Shown here piece by piece: positions 17,102 to 25,527 of a DNA stretch of 45,987 bases (its first letter is position 1; every line of letters starts with the position of its first letter). Made by a program: the position numbers and the translations under genes. The DNA is taken from the NCBI GenBank assembly GCA_019418605.1, contig DYBN01000057.1, positions 1 through 45,987 of the forward strand. Reading direction: 5' to 3'. Origin of the DNA: Sutterella sp. GTDB lineage: Bacteria > Pseudomonadota > Gammaproteobacteria > Burkholderiales > Burkholderiaceae_F. Under the pieces are notes generated by a model. The model had not been told where the DNA came from. It made no database searches and saw nothing but the letters and a program-made list of their open reading frames with translations.

Positions 17102-18106
17102 CTAATCCGTGAGGCAGGTCTCAAAGCCCGTGATGATCGCCTTCTGCGGCAGGTTTCTGCCGATGATCACGATCTTTGTCTCGGGCGTCTGATCCCCCCA
17201 GGGGCCGAGCACGTCGGCTCCGAACATCATGTGCACGCCCTGAAAGACGCAGCGCCGGTCGGTTCCCTTCATGTAGAGGATGCCCTTGTAGCGCAGCATG
17301 TCCTGTCCGTAGACGGAGATAAGGCTCTGGATGTACTGCTCAAAGCGCGGAACGTCAAAGGGGCGGCTCGAGGTGAACATAAAGGCCGAGACGTCCTCTC
17401 CGTGGTGATGGTGGTGCGCGCCCGTCAAAAATCCCGGATCCACGTCAAGGATGTCGTTCATGTTGAAGCCGTTCAAATCGAGCACCTTCTCAACCGGAAC
17501 GTTGCCCATGTCGGCCGCCTCGATCGTCGCGCGCGGATTCATCGCCACGAGGCGCTGCCGCAGCGCCTCGTACTCCTCCTGCGTCACGAGATCGCGCTTG
17601 GAAATGAAGATGCGGTCGGCAAAAGCGACCTGATCCTTGGCGACTTCCTGTTCGTTTAGGGTCGCGTCGCCGTGCTTGGCGTCGACAATCGTCACCACGC
17701 CGTCAAGCCTAAAGAAGGCGGCTACGGCATCGTCCATGAAAAAGGTCTGGCACACGGGGCCGGGATTGGCCACGCCCGTGGTTTCGATCACCACGTAGTC
17801 AAAGTCGATTTCGCCCTTGTCGCGCTTGATGCGCAGGTTGGTGAGAATGCGCGAGAGGTCCCCTCGAATCGTGCAGCAGATGCAGCCGTTGTTCATCGTC
17901 ACGATCTGCTCGGCGCCGCTTTGCACGAGCAGTTCGCTGTCGATGTCCTCCTCGCCGAATTCGTTTTCAATGACGGCCACCTTGTGGTGATGATTTTCCT
18001 TGAGGATGCGGTTTAAAAGCGTGGTCTTGCCCGCTCCAAGAAAACCGGTGAGGATGGTGACGCCGATTTCGGGTTCTGCGGGCGTCGGATCAAAATCTTC
18101 AGTCAT
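17102..18106 (-). CDS. COG0523 (CobW/YjiA-type) GTPase, probable metallochaperone
   Basis: A 334-residue G3E-family GTPase. It has Walker A GFLGAGKTT at 21-29, the invariant metal site CxCC as NGCICCT (C75, C77, C78), an ETTG motif at 108-111 and the base-binding SKRD at 169-172. A run of five histidines (231-235) followed by GED separates the GTPase domain from the C-terminal CobW_C domain. Family members deliver zinc or cobalt to client enzymes, and the His run suggests zinc here; the client is unknown. The leader contains a strong hairpin (18136-18177), but no Zur-like box is recognised. It is transcribed alone, ending at a strong terminator. Confidence 0.9.
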   Translation of the reverse strand: MTEDFDPTPAEPEIGVTILTGFLGAGKTTLLNRILKENHHHKVAVIENEFGEEDIDSELLVQSGAEQIVTMNNGCICCTIRGDLSRILTNLRIKRDKGEIDFDYVVIETTGVANPGPVCQTFFMDDAVAAFFRLDGVVTIVDAKHGDATLNEQEVAKDQVAFADRIFISKRDLVTQEEYEALRQRLVAMNPRATIEAADMGNVPVEKVLDLNGFNMNDILDVDPGFLTGAHHHHHGEDVSAFMFTSSRPFDVPRFEQYIQSLISVYGQDMLRYKGILYMKGTDRRCVFQGVHMMFGADVLGPWGDQTPETKIVIIGRNLPQKAIITGFETCLTD

Positions 18107-18135
18107 TGTTCAATGTCCTGTTTATCCGTGCGCGT

Positions 18136-18177
18136 GCGGCGCCCCGAAGGGGTGTCCTCCCCTTTGGCCGGCGCCGC
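18136..18177. other. long GC-rich hairpin in the leader of the COG0523 gene
   Basis: GCGGCGCC (18136-18143) pairs with GGCGCCGC (18170-18177), and AAGGGG (18147-18152) with CCCCTT (18159-18164) inside it. It lies 30-72 bp upstream of the COG0523 start and downstream of the methyltransferase stop. With no T-run it is not a clear terminator; it may be a leader structure or processing site. Confidence 0.5.
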
Positions 18178-18237
18178 GCCTGCAATCTAAAAACAACGTA
18201 AAAAAACGAAAACTCTTGCCTGTGCACTTAAAAAAGC

Positions 18238-19449
18238 CTAATCGCGCATGAGCAGATCAAGCCCCTTGAGGTACTCGCCCTCGGGACAGGTCATCAGCAG
18301 CGGATGGTCGGCCCCGGCGCCGAAGCGCTGCACGGCCCAGGCCGTGCGGCCGGCGTCAAAGACGGCGCCCGCGACGATCTTCTGAAAGAGCTCGACGTCG
18401 ATCGCCCCGGAGCAGGAAAAGGTCAAAAGGCGCCCGCCCATGCGCAAAAGCCGCATGCCGTTGAGGTTGATGTCCTTGTAGGCGCGCGCAGCGCGCTCGA
18501 CGTGATAGTGGCTCGAGGCAAACTTCGGGGGATCGAGAATCACAAGATCAAAGCTCTCGCCCGCCTCGCGAAGCTCCCTCAGGTAGCCGAAGACGTCGTT
18601 TTGCACCCACTGCATGCGCGCGTCGTCAAAGCCGTTCAAGCGTGCGTTGTCGCGGGCCCGCTCAAGCGCCTCGCGCGAGCTGTCAACGCTCACCACCTGC
18701 TGCGCGCCCCCTTTCATGAGCGCAAGCGAAAAGCCTCCGGTGTAGCAAAAGCAGTTGAGGGCGCGCAGGCCCCGCCCGGTGCGCTCCAAAAAGTCGGCGG
18801 CAATTCTCTGAGCAGCCAGGCGGCTTTCGCGCTGATCAATGTAAAAGCCCGTCTTGTGGCCTGCGCGCACGTCCACGCCATAGCGCACGCCGTCTTCAAC
18901 AATGTCGATCACCTCGGGAGGCTCGGCGCCCTGCACCGTGCCCGTGTGCGGCTCAAGTCCCTCGCGGGCGCGCGTGGCGGCGTCCGACCGATCAAAAATC
19001 CCCTTGGCGTGCGTCACATCCATCAGGGAGGAAAGAAGCTCCTCGCGCCGGCGCTCGACTCCCGCGCTTTGAAACTGCGTCACAAGCCAGCCGTCGTAGT
19101 CGTCGACCACGAGTCCCGGAATGCCGTCGGCCTCGCCAAACACCAGGCGCCTTGCGTTGGTGCGGCCCAAAAGCGGCTCGCGGGCGTTGACCGCGGCCTC
19201 GATGCGGCGCTTTAAAAAGAGCGGATCGTCGACGTCGACCGCCGCGTCAAAGCTCCACATGCGCACGCGGATGGTCGATTTTGGAGAGTACGCGCCAAGC
19301 CCCAGGGGCTTGCCGTCAAAGGAGAGCACGCGAACGGTTTCGCCCGTCTGCACTTTGCCCGAGACGCGCTGCACGGCCGTGTCATAGACCCAGGGATGGC
19401 GCCGCAGAAGGCTTTTTTCCTTTCCCTTTTTCAAAATGACGTCAAACAC
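18238..19449 (-). CDS. RlmI/RlmK-family 23S rRNA (cytosine-5) methyltransferase
   Basis: A SAM-dependent methyltransferase of the RlmI (YccW) family, which methylates C1962 of 23S rRNA in E. coli. The 403-residue protein has a PUA-like N-terminal domain (1 to about 70), an EEHRE-like middle part, the SAM motif LNCFCYTGGFSLALM (231-245), catalytic-loop DPPKFASS (306-313) and TFSCSG (C346). GTG at 19449 is chosen because AAGGAG sits eight bases before it; the ORF extends upstream without homology. It is 72 bp downstream of dapF and is the last gene of the lpxL-dapF run. Confidence 0.9.
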   Translation of the reverse strand: MFDVILKKGKEKSLLRRHPWVYDTAVQRVSGKVQTGETVRVLSFDGKPLGLGAYSPKSTIRVRMWSFDAAVDVDDPLFLKRRIEAAVNAREPLLGRTNARRLVFGEADGIPGLVVDDYDGWLVTQFQSAGVERRREELLSSLMDVTHAKGIFDRSDAATRAREGLEPHTGTVQGAEPPEVIDIVEDGVRYGVDVRAGHKTGFYIDQRESRLAAQRIAADFLERTGRGLRALNCFCYTGGFSLALMKGGAQQVVSVDSSREALERARDNARLNGFDDARMQWVQNDVFGYLRELREAGESFDLVILDPPKFASSHYHVERAARAYKDINLNGMRLLRMGGRLLTFSCSGAIDVELFQKIVAGAVFDAGRTAWAVQRFGAGADHPLLMTCPEGEYLKGLDLLMRD

Positions 19450-19521
19450 TTTGCTGTCTCCTTTGTTGTCGACGGACCGAAATAAAACGCAGCCATGACT
19501 TTTCTGCCGGCGGGGCCGCAA

Positions 19522-20373
19522 CTAAACGTCGATTTCACCGTGAAAAACCGTCACGGCGGGCCCGGTCAAAAAGACGGGCGCGTCGTCGGCGGGCCAGGAA
19601 ATTTTCAGACGCCCCCCGCGCATGTCGACTTCGACGATTCTCTCGAGCGCCCCGCGCCGGATGCCCGCAACCACGGCCGCACAGGCGCCGCTGCCGCAGG
19701 CTAGCGTCTCGCCCACGCCGCGCTCGTAGACGCGAAGCCGCACGCGGCTGCGGTCAACGATTTCAAGAAAGCCGACGTTGACCTGGTGCGCAAACGCCTT
19801 GAGCTTCTGAAAGGCCTCTCCCACCTCTTGAACGGGGGCACTGTCGACGTCTCCCACAAGCCGCACGGCATGGGGGTTTCCCATCGACACCAGGCTCACC
19901 CAGTTGTCTTCGCCCCCGGCGCGGATCTGATAGAGCGTATCGGCGGCCCGCGTCAGGCGGCTCACGCCCTCGTCGTTGAAGTCAAGCGAGGCCGGCTCAA
20001 AGGCGGGCCTTCCCATGTCGACCGTCACGCGGCCGTCGTCTTCAACCGTCGGCGCAATGACCCCCTTCATCGTTTCGCAGGTGATGGTGCGCTTTTGCGT
20101 GAGGCCCTCTTCACGCACAAAGACCGCAAAGCAGCGCGCGCCGTTGCCGCACATTTCCACCTCGCCGCCGTCCTGATTAAAGATCCGGTATTTGAAGTCG
20201 ACCCCCGGCAGCGTGCTCTTTTCAACAACAAGCATCTGATCGCACCCGACGCCAAAGCGCCGGTCGCAGACAAAGCGAATCTGCTCGCGCGACAGGCTCA
20301 AGGGATGGTCGTAGGCGTTGATCATGACGAAGTCATTGCCCGCGCCCTGCATTTTGGTAAAGCGAAGCTGCAT
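19522..20373 (-). CDS. dapF: diaminopimelate epimerase
   Basis: DapF interconverts LL- and meso-diaminopimelate, the precursor of lysine and of the peptidoglycan cross-link. The 283-residue enzyme has the two catalytic cysteines, C75 in MCGNGARC and C226 in ETLACGSGACA, and the conserved N-terminal FTKMQGAGNDF. It is placed 80 bp after the acyltransferase gene; this pairing of lipid A acyltransferase and dapF is a familiar betaproteobacterial arrangement. Confidence 0.97.
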   Translation of the reverse strand: MQLRFTKMQGAGNDFVMINAYDHPLSLSREQIRFVCDRRFGVGCDQMLVVEKSTLPGVDFKYRIFNQDGGEVEMCGNGARCFAVFVREEGLTQKRTITCETMKGVIAPTVEDDGRVTVDMGRPAFEPASLDFNDEGVSRLTRAADTLYQIRAGGEDNWVSLVSMGNPHAVRLVGDVDSAPVQEVGEAFQKLKAFAHQVNVGFLEIVDRSRVRLRVYERGVGETLACGSGACAAVVAGIRRGALERIVEVDMRGGRLKISWPADDAPVFLTGPAVTVFHGEIDV

Positions 20374-20453
20374 AAAAACTTGAAGGTGTCAATGAGAAAA
20401 ACGTTGCGCCGCAAGGACTTCAGCCGCGGCATGATCGGAGCCCGCCCGTTTTG

Positions 20454-21332
20454 TCAGTATACGGACGGCTCGCCGTCGGGGCGCGTTTTAAAGCGCCGGT
20501 GCGTCCAGAGGTACTGATCCGGCAGGCGCTCGATCCACTCTTCGAGCGCGGCCGTGATGCGGCGCGTGTCGGCGGCGAAGTCCTCGGTGGGAAAGCCCTC
20601 CCACAAGTCGGAGATGTGCACCACGTAGCCCTCTTTGGTCATCTCGGTGATGCACATGCACACGCGCGCGCCCGTGACCTTGGCAAGGCGGCTTGCCATG
20701 GGCACGGTGGCGGCCGGCGTTCCAAAAAACGGCACGAAGATCGAGTTCTTGCGTCCGTGATCCAAATCGGGCAGATAGTAAAAGGGCAGTCCCTGGTGCA
20801 TGGCGCGGATCACGGCCATCAGGTCCCCGCGGCCGGTCTTTGCGATGAGAACGGGGTGGCAGAACCGCTCGCGGCCAGCCAGGGCCGCCGCGTCCCAGAC
20901 GGCGTTGCGCTGCTTCTGATAAAGCGAGCAGCCCCGCACGTGCAGGTTAAAGGCAATGCCCGCGGCGTCAAGCCCGACGAAATGCGGCGAAATGACGATG
21001 AGCGGCCGCCCGTTGGCGCCCGTGATCGTTTCAATGCCCTCAAAGCGCACCATCTTGTGAATGTCTTCGGCGCTGCCCGCCCACAAAACGCCGTGATCGA
21101 GCGCGGCTCTTGCAAGGTGCGTATAAAGCGAATGGGCGAGCGCGCGGCGCTCCGCATCAGTTTTCTGCGGAAAGCACAGCCGCAGGTTGGTGAGCGTGAC
21201 GTGGCGGCGCTTGGGGATGGCAAGCCAGAGCACCCAGCCGAGCACCCAGGCGATGCGGTTGCGTACCGAGATCGGCACGAAGCGAAAAAGCTTCACGACG
21301 CCGATCCAAAATCGTGCGAGCAGTTCATTCAT
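20454..21332 (-). CDS. lpxL: LpxL/HtrB-family lipid A acyltransferase
   Basis: A 292-residue inner-membrane acyltransferase of the lysophospholipid/lipid A late acyltransferase family, which adds a secondary acyl chain to Kdo-lipid A. The catalytic HX4D motif is HFVGLD (H117, D122), with an N-terminal hydrophobic helix around 22-40 acting as membrane anchor. The start at 21332 gives the usual N-terminus; the longer ORF has no homology. A TACAAT hexamer at 21416-21421 on the minus strand may be its -10 element. Which acyl chain and position it uses cannot be read from the sequence. Confidence 0.88.
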   Translation of the reverse strand: MNELLARFWIGVVKLFRFVPISVRNRIAWVLGWVLWLAIPKRRHVTLTNLRLCFPQKTDAERRALAHSLYTHLARAALDHGVLWAGSAEDIHKMVRFEGIETITGANGRPLIVISPHFVGLDAAGIAFNLHVRGCSLYQKQRNAVWDAAALAGRERFCHPVLIAKTGRGDLMAVIRAMHQGLPFYYLPDLDHGRKNSIFVPFFGTPAATVPMASRLAKVTGARVCMCITEMTKEGYVVHISDLWEGFPTEDFAADTRRITAALEEWIERLPDQYLWTHRRFKTRPDGEPSVY

Positions 21333-21523
21333 AGAAGTCGTTGTCAACAGCGCTCTGCCAACGGCACGGGCACCCCCGCCCGTCCGTCGAAAAAGGTTCG
21401 GGCAGGGCGCGCGCAATTGTATCAGTCCGCTCTTTGGGGCGACTTCCAAACCAAAGAAAACCGAAGGCGCACGCGCGCGGCCGGACGCCTTTGATTTGTC
21501 GCCTTCTTTTGTCTTTTTCGCTC

Positions 21524-21551
21524 TTTGCAGCCTCTTTTCGTCGCTTATACT
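21524..21551 (+). promoter_or_regulatory. probable promoter of the TPR-lolB-ispE unit
   Basis: TTTGCA and TATACT are separated by 16 bp, in the divergent gap between the lpxL gene and the TPR gene, pointing at the latter. Confidence 0.5.
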
Positions 21552-21637
21552 TGCCGCACGCTCAAAAATGTCTCGTCAACCCGTGCCCCGAGGCGCCGTC
21601 TGTCCTTTCATGCGCACGCGCCCATGCACTTATCCCT

Positions 21638-23578
21638 ATGCACGTCATGCTCCTGCCCTTTTCCCGGCGCCCCGGGTCGATCAAGTCCGACGACCGGATT
21701 GCCCCGGCCTTTTTGCCGTCTTTTTCTTCGAGCGGCCGCCCCGCCAAGGCGGCCTCGGGGACAAAGCTCGCCCGCGCCCTGGCGTGTGCGGCAGGTCTTT
21801 TCGTGCTCGCGGCAAGCGCCGCGGCCGAGCCTGGCGCAGGACAGACGCCCTCGGCAGCGGGGCCTCAATCGTTAAAGGAAAAGGTTCTGCTTCAGGCCGA
21901 TCAAAAGTTCGAGCAGGACGCGGCCACCCCGTACGACGCGGTTCTCGCGCGCGATACGCTTGAGCGCGTGCTCACGGGCGAATTTGCCTTGAAGCAGGAC
22001 GACCCCATGCGGGCCTGGCGCGAATTCATGCGCGCAGCGCGCAAGTCCCGTCAGGCGGGCATTGCGGAGCTTGCCTTCAAGGCGGCCGAAGCCGCGCAAA
22101 ACGAGGAGGCGGCCGACGAGGCGTTCGCGCTGTGGACGGAGCTTGATCCGGACAACCGCCGCGTGCGGCTCTTGCGTACCGGAGAGCTCTTTACGAAGGG
22201 GCAGTTTGCCCAAGCCGGGCAAAGCGCTGCGGAGCTTCTCAAGGACGCCGACGATCCGGCGGCGCTTCTTGAGAGCATCGTGCAGCTCTCGGCCGGGACG
22301 GTGGAAAAGACGCGCCTTTACGACACGCTCAGCCCGATTTTTTCCAAAGACAATGAAGACGCGCGCGTGGAGCTTGTTTTAGCCTCACTGGCTGCGTCGG
22401 CAAAAATGCGCGAGCAGGCGCGCGAGCACGGCATCAAGGCCATTGAACTCGCGCCGGACAATCCGCACGTGCTGCTTCAGGGGGCCGACTACGAATACGC
22501 CCTTGACCCCAAGGCCGCCTCCAGGCGCCTTGAGGCTTATTTAAAAGACCACCCGGCAAGCGTGCAGGTGCGGCTTTCCTACGCCAAGTCGCTTTTGAAA
22601 ACGGGCGAGAAGAAAAAGCTCGATCGCGAATTGAGCCGCATCGAGACCGAGCGCAAGGATGATCCGCGCATCATCTTTCTTCTGGGCATGTTTGCCGAAG
22701 AAGGAAGGATGTACGACAAGGCCGAGCTCTACTACAAGAAGTACCTCGTGCTGCTCGCCAAAAACCCCGACATGAATCTGCTGCCCGATTCGGCCTACGT
22801 GCGGCTCGGGATGGTCGATCTTGCCCGCGGCCGCGAGCAGAAGGCCGTCGAGTGGCTCGACAAGGTCGAGCGCGGCGACAAGTACCAGGCCGCCCGCATC
22901 AAGGAGGTGGAAATCCTCGCGGGCATGAAAAAGATCGACGAGGCCTGCCGGGTATTAAAGACAATCCGCACCAACGACGCGCGCCAAAAATCGGCGCTGC
23001 TGCGCTCGTGCGCGGGGCTTTTGCTTAACGCAGGCCGCGACTCCGAGACGGTCGACGTGCTGCTTGAGGCGATCAAGGCGACGCCCGAAGACGCCGAGCT
23101 CATCTATCAGACCGCGATGACCGCGCACGAGGTGCAGCGCTACGAAGACTCCGAGAGGCTTCTTCGCGCCTTTATTTCCCTGATGCCCGACAACGCCAAC
23201 GGCTACAACTCGCTTGGCTACATGTGGCTTGAGCGCGGCGTCAACCTCAAAGAGGCGGGCAGGCTCATCGAAAAGGCCATGTCGCTCACCAACGGCAAAG
23301 ATCCCTACGTCACCGACTCCCTGGGGTGGCTGCGCTACAAGGAGGGCAACATCGACCAAGCCGAAGAGCTCCTTGTCAAGGCGCGAAGCCTTGAACCCGC
23401 CGACCATGAGATTGCGCTGCACCTCGCAGAAGTGCTCTACATAAAAGGAAAAAGGACCGAGGCCCGCGGCCTCATTGAGACCATCCTCAAGGACGATCCC
23501 GACAACGAGGCGGCGCATGCGCTCATTGAGCAGTTTGAGGCCGCGGGGGCCTTTCCCGCGCAAAGAAAGCAAAAGTAA
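21638..23578 (+). CDS. exported tetratricopeptide-repeat protein upstream of lolB
   Basis: A TPR protein of about 646 residues, depending on the start. A hydrophobic stretch LARALACAAGLFVLAASAAA ends in a likely signal-peptidase site before EPG, so it is probably periplasmic or outer-membrane associated. The mature part is almost entirely helical TPR units, clearest in the last third (AEELLVKARSLEPADHEIAL is typical). The start is uncertain: ATG 21638 and ATG 21647 both precede the signal with an unusually long N-region, and the open frame continues further upstream. It ends 18 bp before lolB, suggesting a shared transcript and a role in envelope assembly. That role is inferred from context only. 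Confidence 0.8.
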   Translation: MHVMLLPFSRRPGSIKSDDRIAPAFLPSFSSSGRPAKAASGTKLARALACAAGLFVLAASAAAEPGAGQTPSAAGPQSLKEKVLLQADQKFEQDAATPYDAVLARDTLERVLTGEFALKQDDPMRAWREFMRAARKSRQAGIAELAFKAAEAAQNEEAADEAFALWTELDPDNRRVRLLRTGELFTKGQFAQAGQSAAELLKDADDPAALLESIVQLSAGTVEKTRLYDTLSPIFSKDNEDARVELVLASLAASAKMREQAREHGIKAIELAPDNPHVLLQGADYEYALDPKAASRRLEAYLKDHPASVQVRLSYAKSLLKTGEKKKLDRELSRIETERKDDPRIIFLLGMFAEEGRMYDKAELYYKKYLVLLAKNPDMNLLPDSAYVRLGMVDLARGREQKAVEWLDKVERGDKYQAARIKEVEILAGMKKIDEACRVLKTIRTNDARQKSALLRSCAGLLLNAGRDSETVDVLLEAIKATPEDAELIYQTAMTAHEVQRYEDSERLLRAFISLMPDNANGYNSLGYMWLERGVNLKEAGRLIEKAMSLTNGKDPYVTDSLGWLRYKEGNIDQAEELLVKARSLEPADHEIALHLAEVLYIKGKRTEARGLIETILKDDPDNEAAHALIEQFEAAGAFPAQRKQK

Positions 23579-23596
23579 GTTGGTGACCACCAAGCC

Positions 23597-24172
23597 ATGA
23601 CATGCGCTCTTATCCGGCGCCGCACGCTTTTTTCCCTTTTTGCCCTTGTCCCGGTTGCACTCGCCGGGCTTCTTGCGGGCTGCAGCTCGGTTGCGCCCGC
23701 GGGCTCCCGCGTGACGTCAGGGCGCTTTTCCGGGCGCATCACCCGGGGCGCGAAAACGCAGACCGCAAGCGGGCGCTACCGCTATGTAGAAAGCCCAAAC
23801 CGCGACGAGCTTGAAATCCTCACGCCGCTATACGGCGTGCTCGGGCGCGTTGTCCGCACGCCGCAGGGCGCGCGGCTCGAGCGCGGCTCCGACTCGGTTG
23901 AAGAGGCCCCAAGCGCCGAGGAACTCATGGAACGGGCCTTTGGCTTTTCGCTTCCGCTTGAGATGATGAAGGCCTGGCTCAATGGGACGCCCGCCGCGAA
24001 CGAGTCTTTTGAGCGCATCGACGCCGAGAGCTTTGTGCAAAGAGGCTGGCGCGTTGCCGTACGGCGCCGCAGCGCCGACGGGCGGGCGGCGGTCGTGGCG
24101 CTCACACGCGCAGCTCCCGAAGCAAACCTTGTGTTGACGCTTACCATCGACGAGGCGCCGGGCGCCCCGTAG
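23597..24172 (+). CDS. lolB: outer-membrane lipoprotein receptor LolB
   Basis: LolB takes lipoproteins from the periplasmic carrier LolA and inserts them in the outer membrane. The 191-residue protein is itself a lipoprotein with lipobox LLAGC (C29). The body has the family's GRFSGRITRG and SGRYRYVESPNRDELEILTPLYG strand pattern. It sits between the TPR gene and ispE, the conserved position in beta- and gammaproteobacteria. Identification rests on lipobox, length and position together, since LolB sequences diverge. Confidence 0.88.
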   Translation: MTCALIRRRTLFSLFALVPVALAGLLAGCSSVAPAGSRVTSGRFSGRITRGAKTQTASGRYRYVESPNRDELEILTPLYGVLGRVVRTPQGARLERGSDSVEEAPSAEELMERAFGFSLPLEMMKAWLNGTPAANESFERIDAESFVQRGWRVAVRRRSADGRAAVVALTRAAPEANLVLTLTIDEAPGAP

Positions 24173-24214
24173 TCCCTCGAGGCTGCGCAAGTTCGCAAAA
24201 AAAAGAGAGGTGCC

Positions 24215-25153
24215 ATGTCCGGTCAAACCGAAATCCCGCAGAAATCAAGTGCCGCTCGCGTTGAGGTTGCCGCGCGGGCTTTTTATGCCCTTCCCGCCCC
24301 CGCCAAGCTCAACTTGTTTTTGCACGTCACGGGCCGCAGGGCCGACGGCATGCATCTGCTTGAGAGCCACTTCATTCTCATTGACCTTGCGGATTTGCTT
24401 GACTTTGAGGTGCTCAAAACGGCTGAAATCGTGCGCACGGGCGATACGGTGGGGGACCCCGAAAAAGATCTCTGCGTGCGGGCGGCGCGCCTTTTGCAGG
24501 AAGTCTCGCTCTCGCGCACGGGGAAAACGCCGGGCGCGCGCATTCATGTTGTGAAGAACATTCCCGCGGGCGCGGGCTTGGGCGGGGGTTCAAGCGACGC
24601 GGCCCTCACCCTCATGGCGCTCAACCGCCTCTGGGGTCTTGACTTGACGCGCGACGAGCTCATCGAACTTGGCGCAAAACTTGGGGCCGACATTCCCTTT
24701 TTTATTTTCGGCAGGGACGCCTTTGCCGCAGGCATTGGAGAGCAGCTCACCCCGCTTGCCGTGCCGGACGCCCTCTGGGTTGTCGCGATGCCCTCGACCC
24801 CCACGTCGACGGCGGCCGTCTTTGCCGATCCCGCCTTGACAAGAAACACAAAATCCTTAAAAATATCAGCCCTTTCCGAGAAGCTTCTTCATCAGTGGCC
24901 GCAGCTTGCCGGACGCAATGATCTTGAAGAGGCAGCCTGCCGCATCAATCCCGACATCGCACGCGCCCGCTCAATTCTGGGCGAAGGAGCGCGGATGACG
25001 GGGTCGGGATCGGCCGTCTTTGCCTGGTGCAGGGATGAAGACCAGGCGCGGCGAAAAATCGCGCTGCTGCCGCCCGACATCAGGGGCTATGCGGTAAGGT
25101 CGCTGCACGAGCACCCGGCCGCGCGGCTCCTTGAATCCCGCCCACGGGCTTAA
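24215..25153 (+). CDS. ispE: 4-diphosphocytidyl-2-C-methyl-D-erythritol kinase
   Basis: IspE phosphorylates CDP-methylerythritol in the MEP pathway to isoprenoid precursors. The 312-residue GHMP kinase has the substrate motif PAPAKLNLFLHVTGRRADG (27-45) and the ATP loop NIPAGAGLGGGSSDAA (115-130), plus the C-terminal MTGSGSAVFAWC motif. About 20 residues precede the usual start. AGAGAGG precedes the ATG by four bases. Gene order lolB-ispE-tRNA-Gln-prs is conserved. Confidence 0.95.
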   Translation: MSGQTEIPQKSSAARVEVAARAFYALPAPAKLNLFLHVTGRRADGMHLLESHFILIDLADLLDFEVLKTAEIVRTGDTVGDPEKDLCVRAARLLQEVSLSRTGKTPGARIHVVKNIPAGAGLGGGSSDAALTLMALNRLWGLDLTRDELIELGAKLGADIPFFIFGRDAFAAGIGEQLTPLAVPDALWVVAMPSTPTSTAAVFADPALTRNTKSLKISALSEKLLHQWPQLAGRNDLEEAACRINPDIARARSILGEGARMTGSGSAVFAWCRDEDQARRKIALLPPDIRGYAVRSLHEHPAARLLESRPRA

Positions 25154-25204
25154 ACCCTTGAAACCAGGCGCGGGGCAAGGGAAAGCAACGACTTGCGGAC
25201 TTGT

Positions 25205-25233
25205 TTGCACGGTGCGCGGGCTGATCGGATAAA
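25205..25233 (+). promoter_or_regulatory. probable promoter of tRNA-Gln
   Basis: TTGCAC and GATAAA are separated by 17 bp and lie about 23 bp upstream of the tRNA 5' end. Confidence 0.5.
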
Positions 25234-25255
25234 ATGCGATGTTTGCACGACTTTT

Positions 25256-25331
25256 AGGGGTGTCGCCAAGCGGTTAAGGCACCGGATTTTGATTCCGGTA
25301 TGCGAAGGTTCGAATCCTTCCACCCCTGCCA
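25256..25331 (+). tRNA. tRNA-Gln (anticodon UUG)
   Basis: A complete 76-base cloverleaf. Acceptor AGGGGTG pairs with CACCCCT, discriminator G, and CCA is encoded. The anticodon stem CCGGA/TCCGG encloses TTTTGAT, giving anticodon TTG. The T arm GAAGG-TTCGAAT-CCTTC is canonical. It lies between ispE and prs, as in other betaproteobacteria. Confidence 0.97.
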
Positions 25332-25337
25332 GAATGG

Positions 25338-25379
25338 GAAAAACGGGCGGCCCAATGCAGTTGGTTTTCCGCCGTTTTT
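25338..25379 (+). terminator. intrinsic terminator after tRNA-Gln
   Basis: AAAACG-G-GGCGG pairs, with one bulged G, with CCGCCGTTTT across an 18-base loop, running into a T-tract. It separates the tRNA from prs. Confidence 0.65.
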
Positions 25380-25527
25380 CTTCGTTTATTGACTTTTCGT
25401 GCGGGGGCAGCACGCGCGTTGCCGCGCTGAAACGACGGCGGGGCAGAGCCGCTCTGCAGGTCAATCAAACCAGCCGATTCGGCGAGCGCAGCGCTTGCCG
25501 CCGGCAAAGCACTTAGAGACACACATC

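Noticed and set aside
25399..25527. Upstream extension of prs
   Set aside because: The frame is open, but the conserved N-terminus starts at ATG 25528 and the added residues look like translated non-coding DNA.
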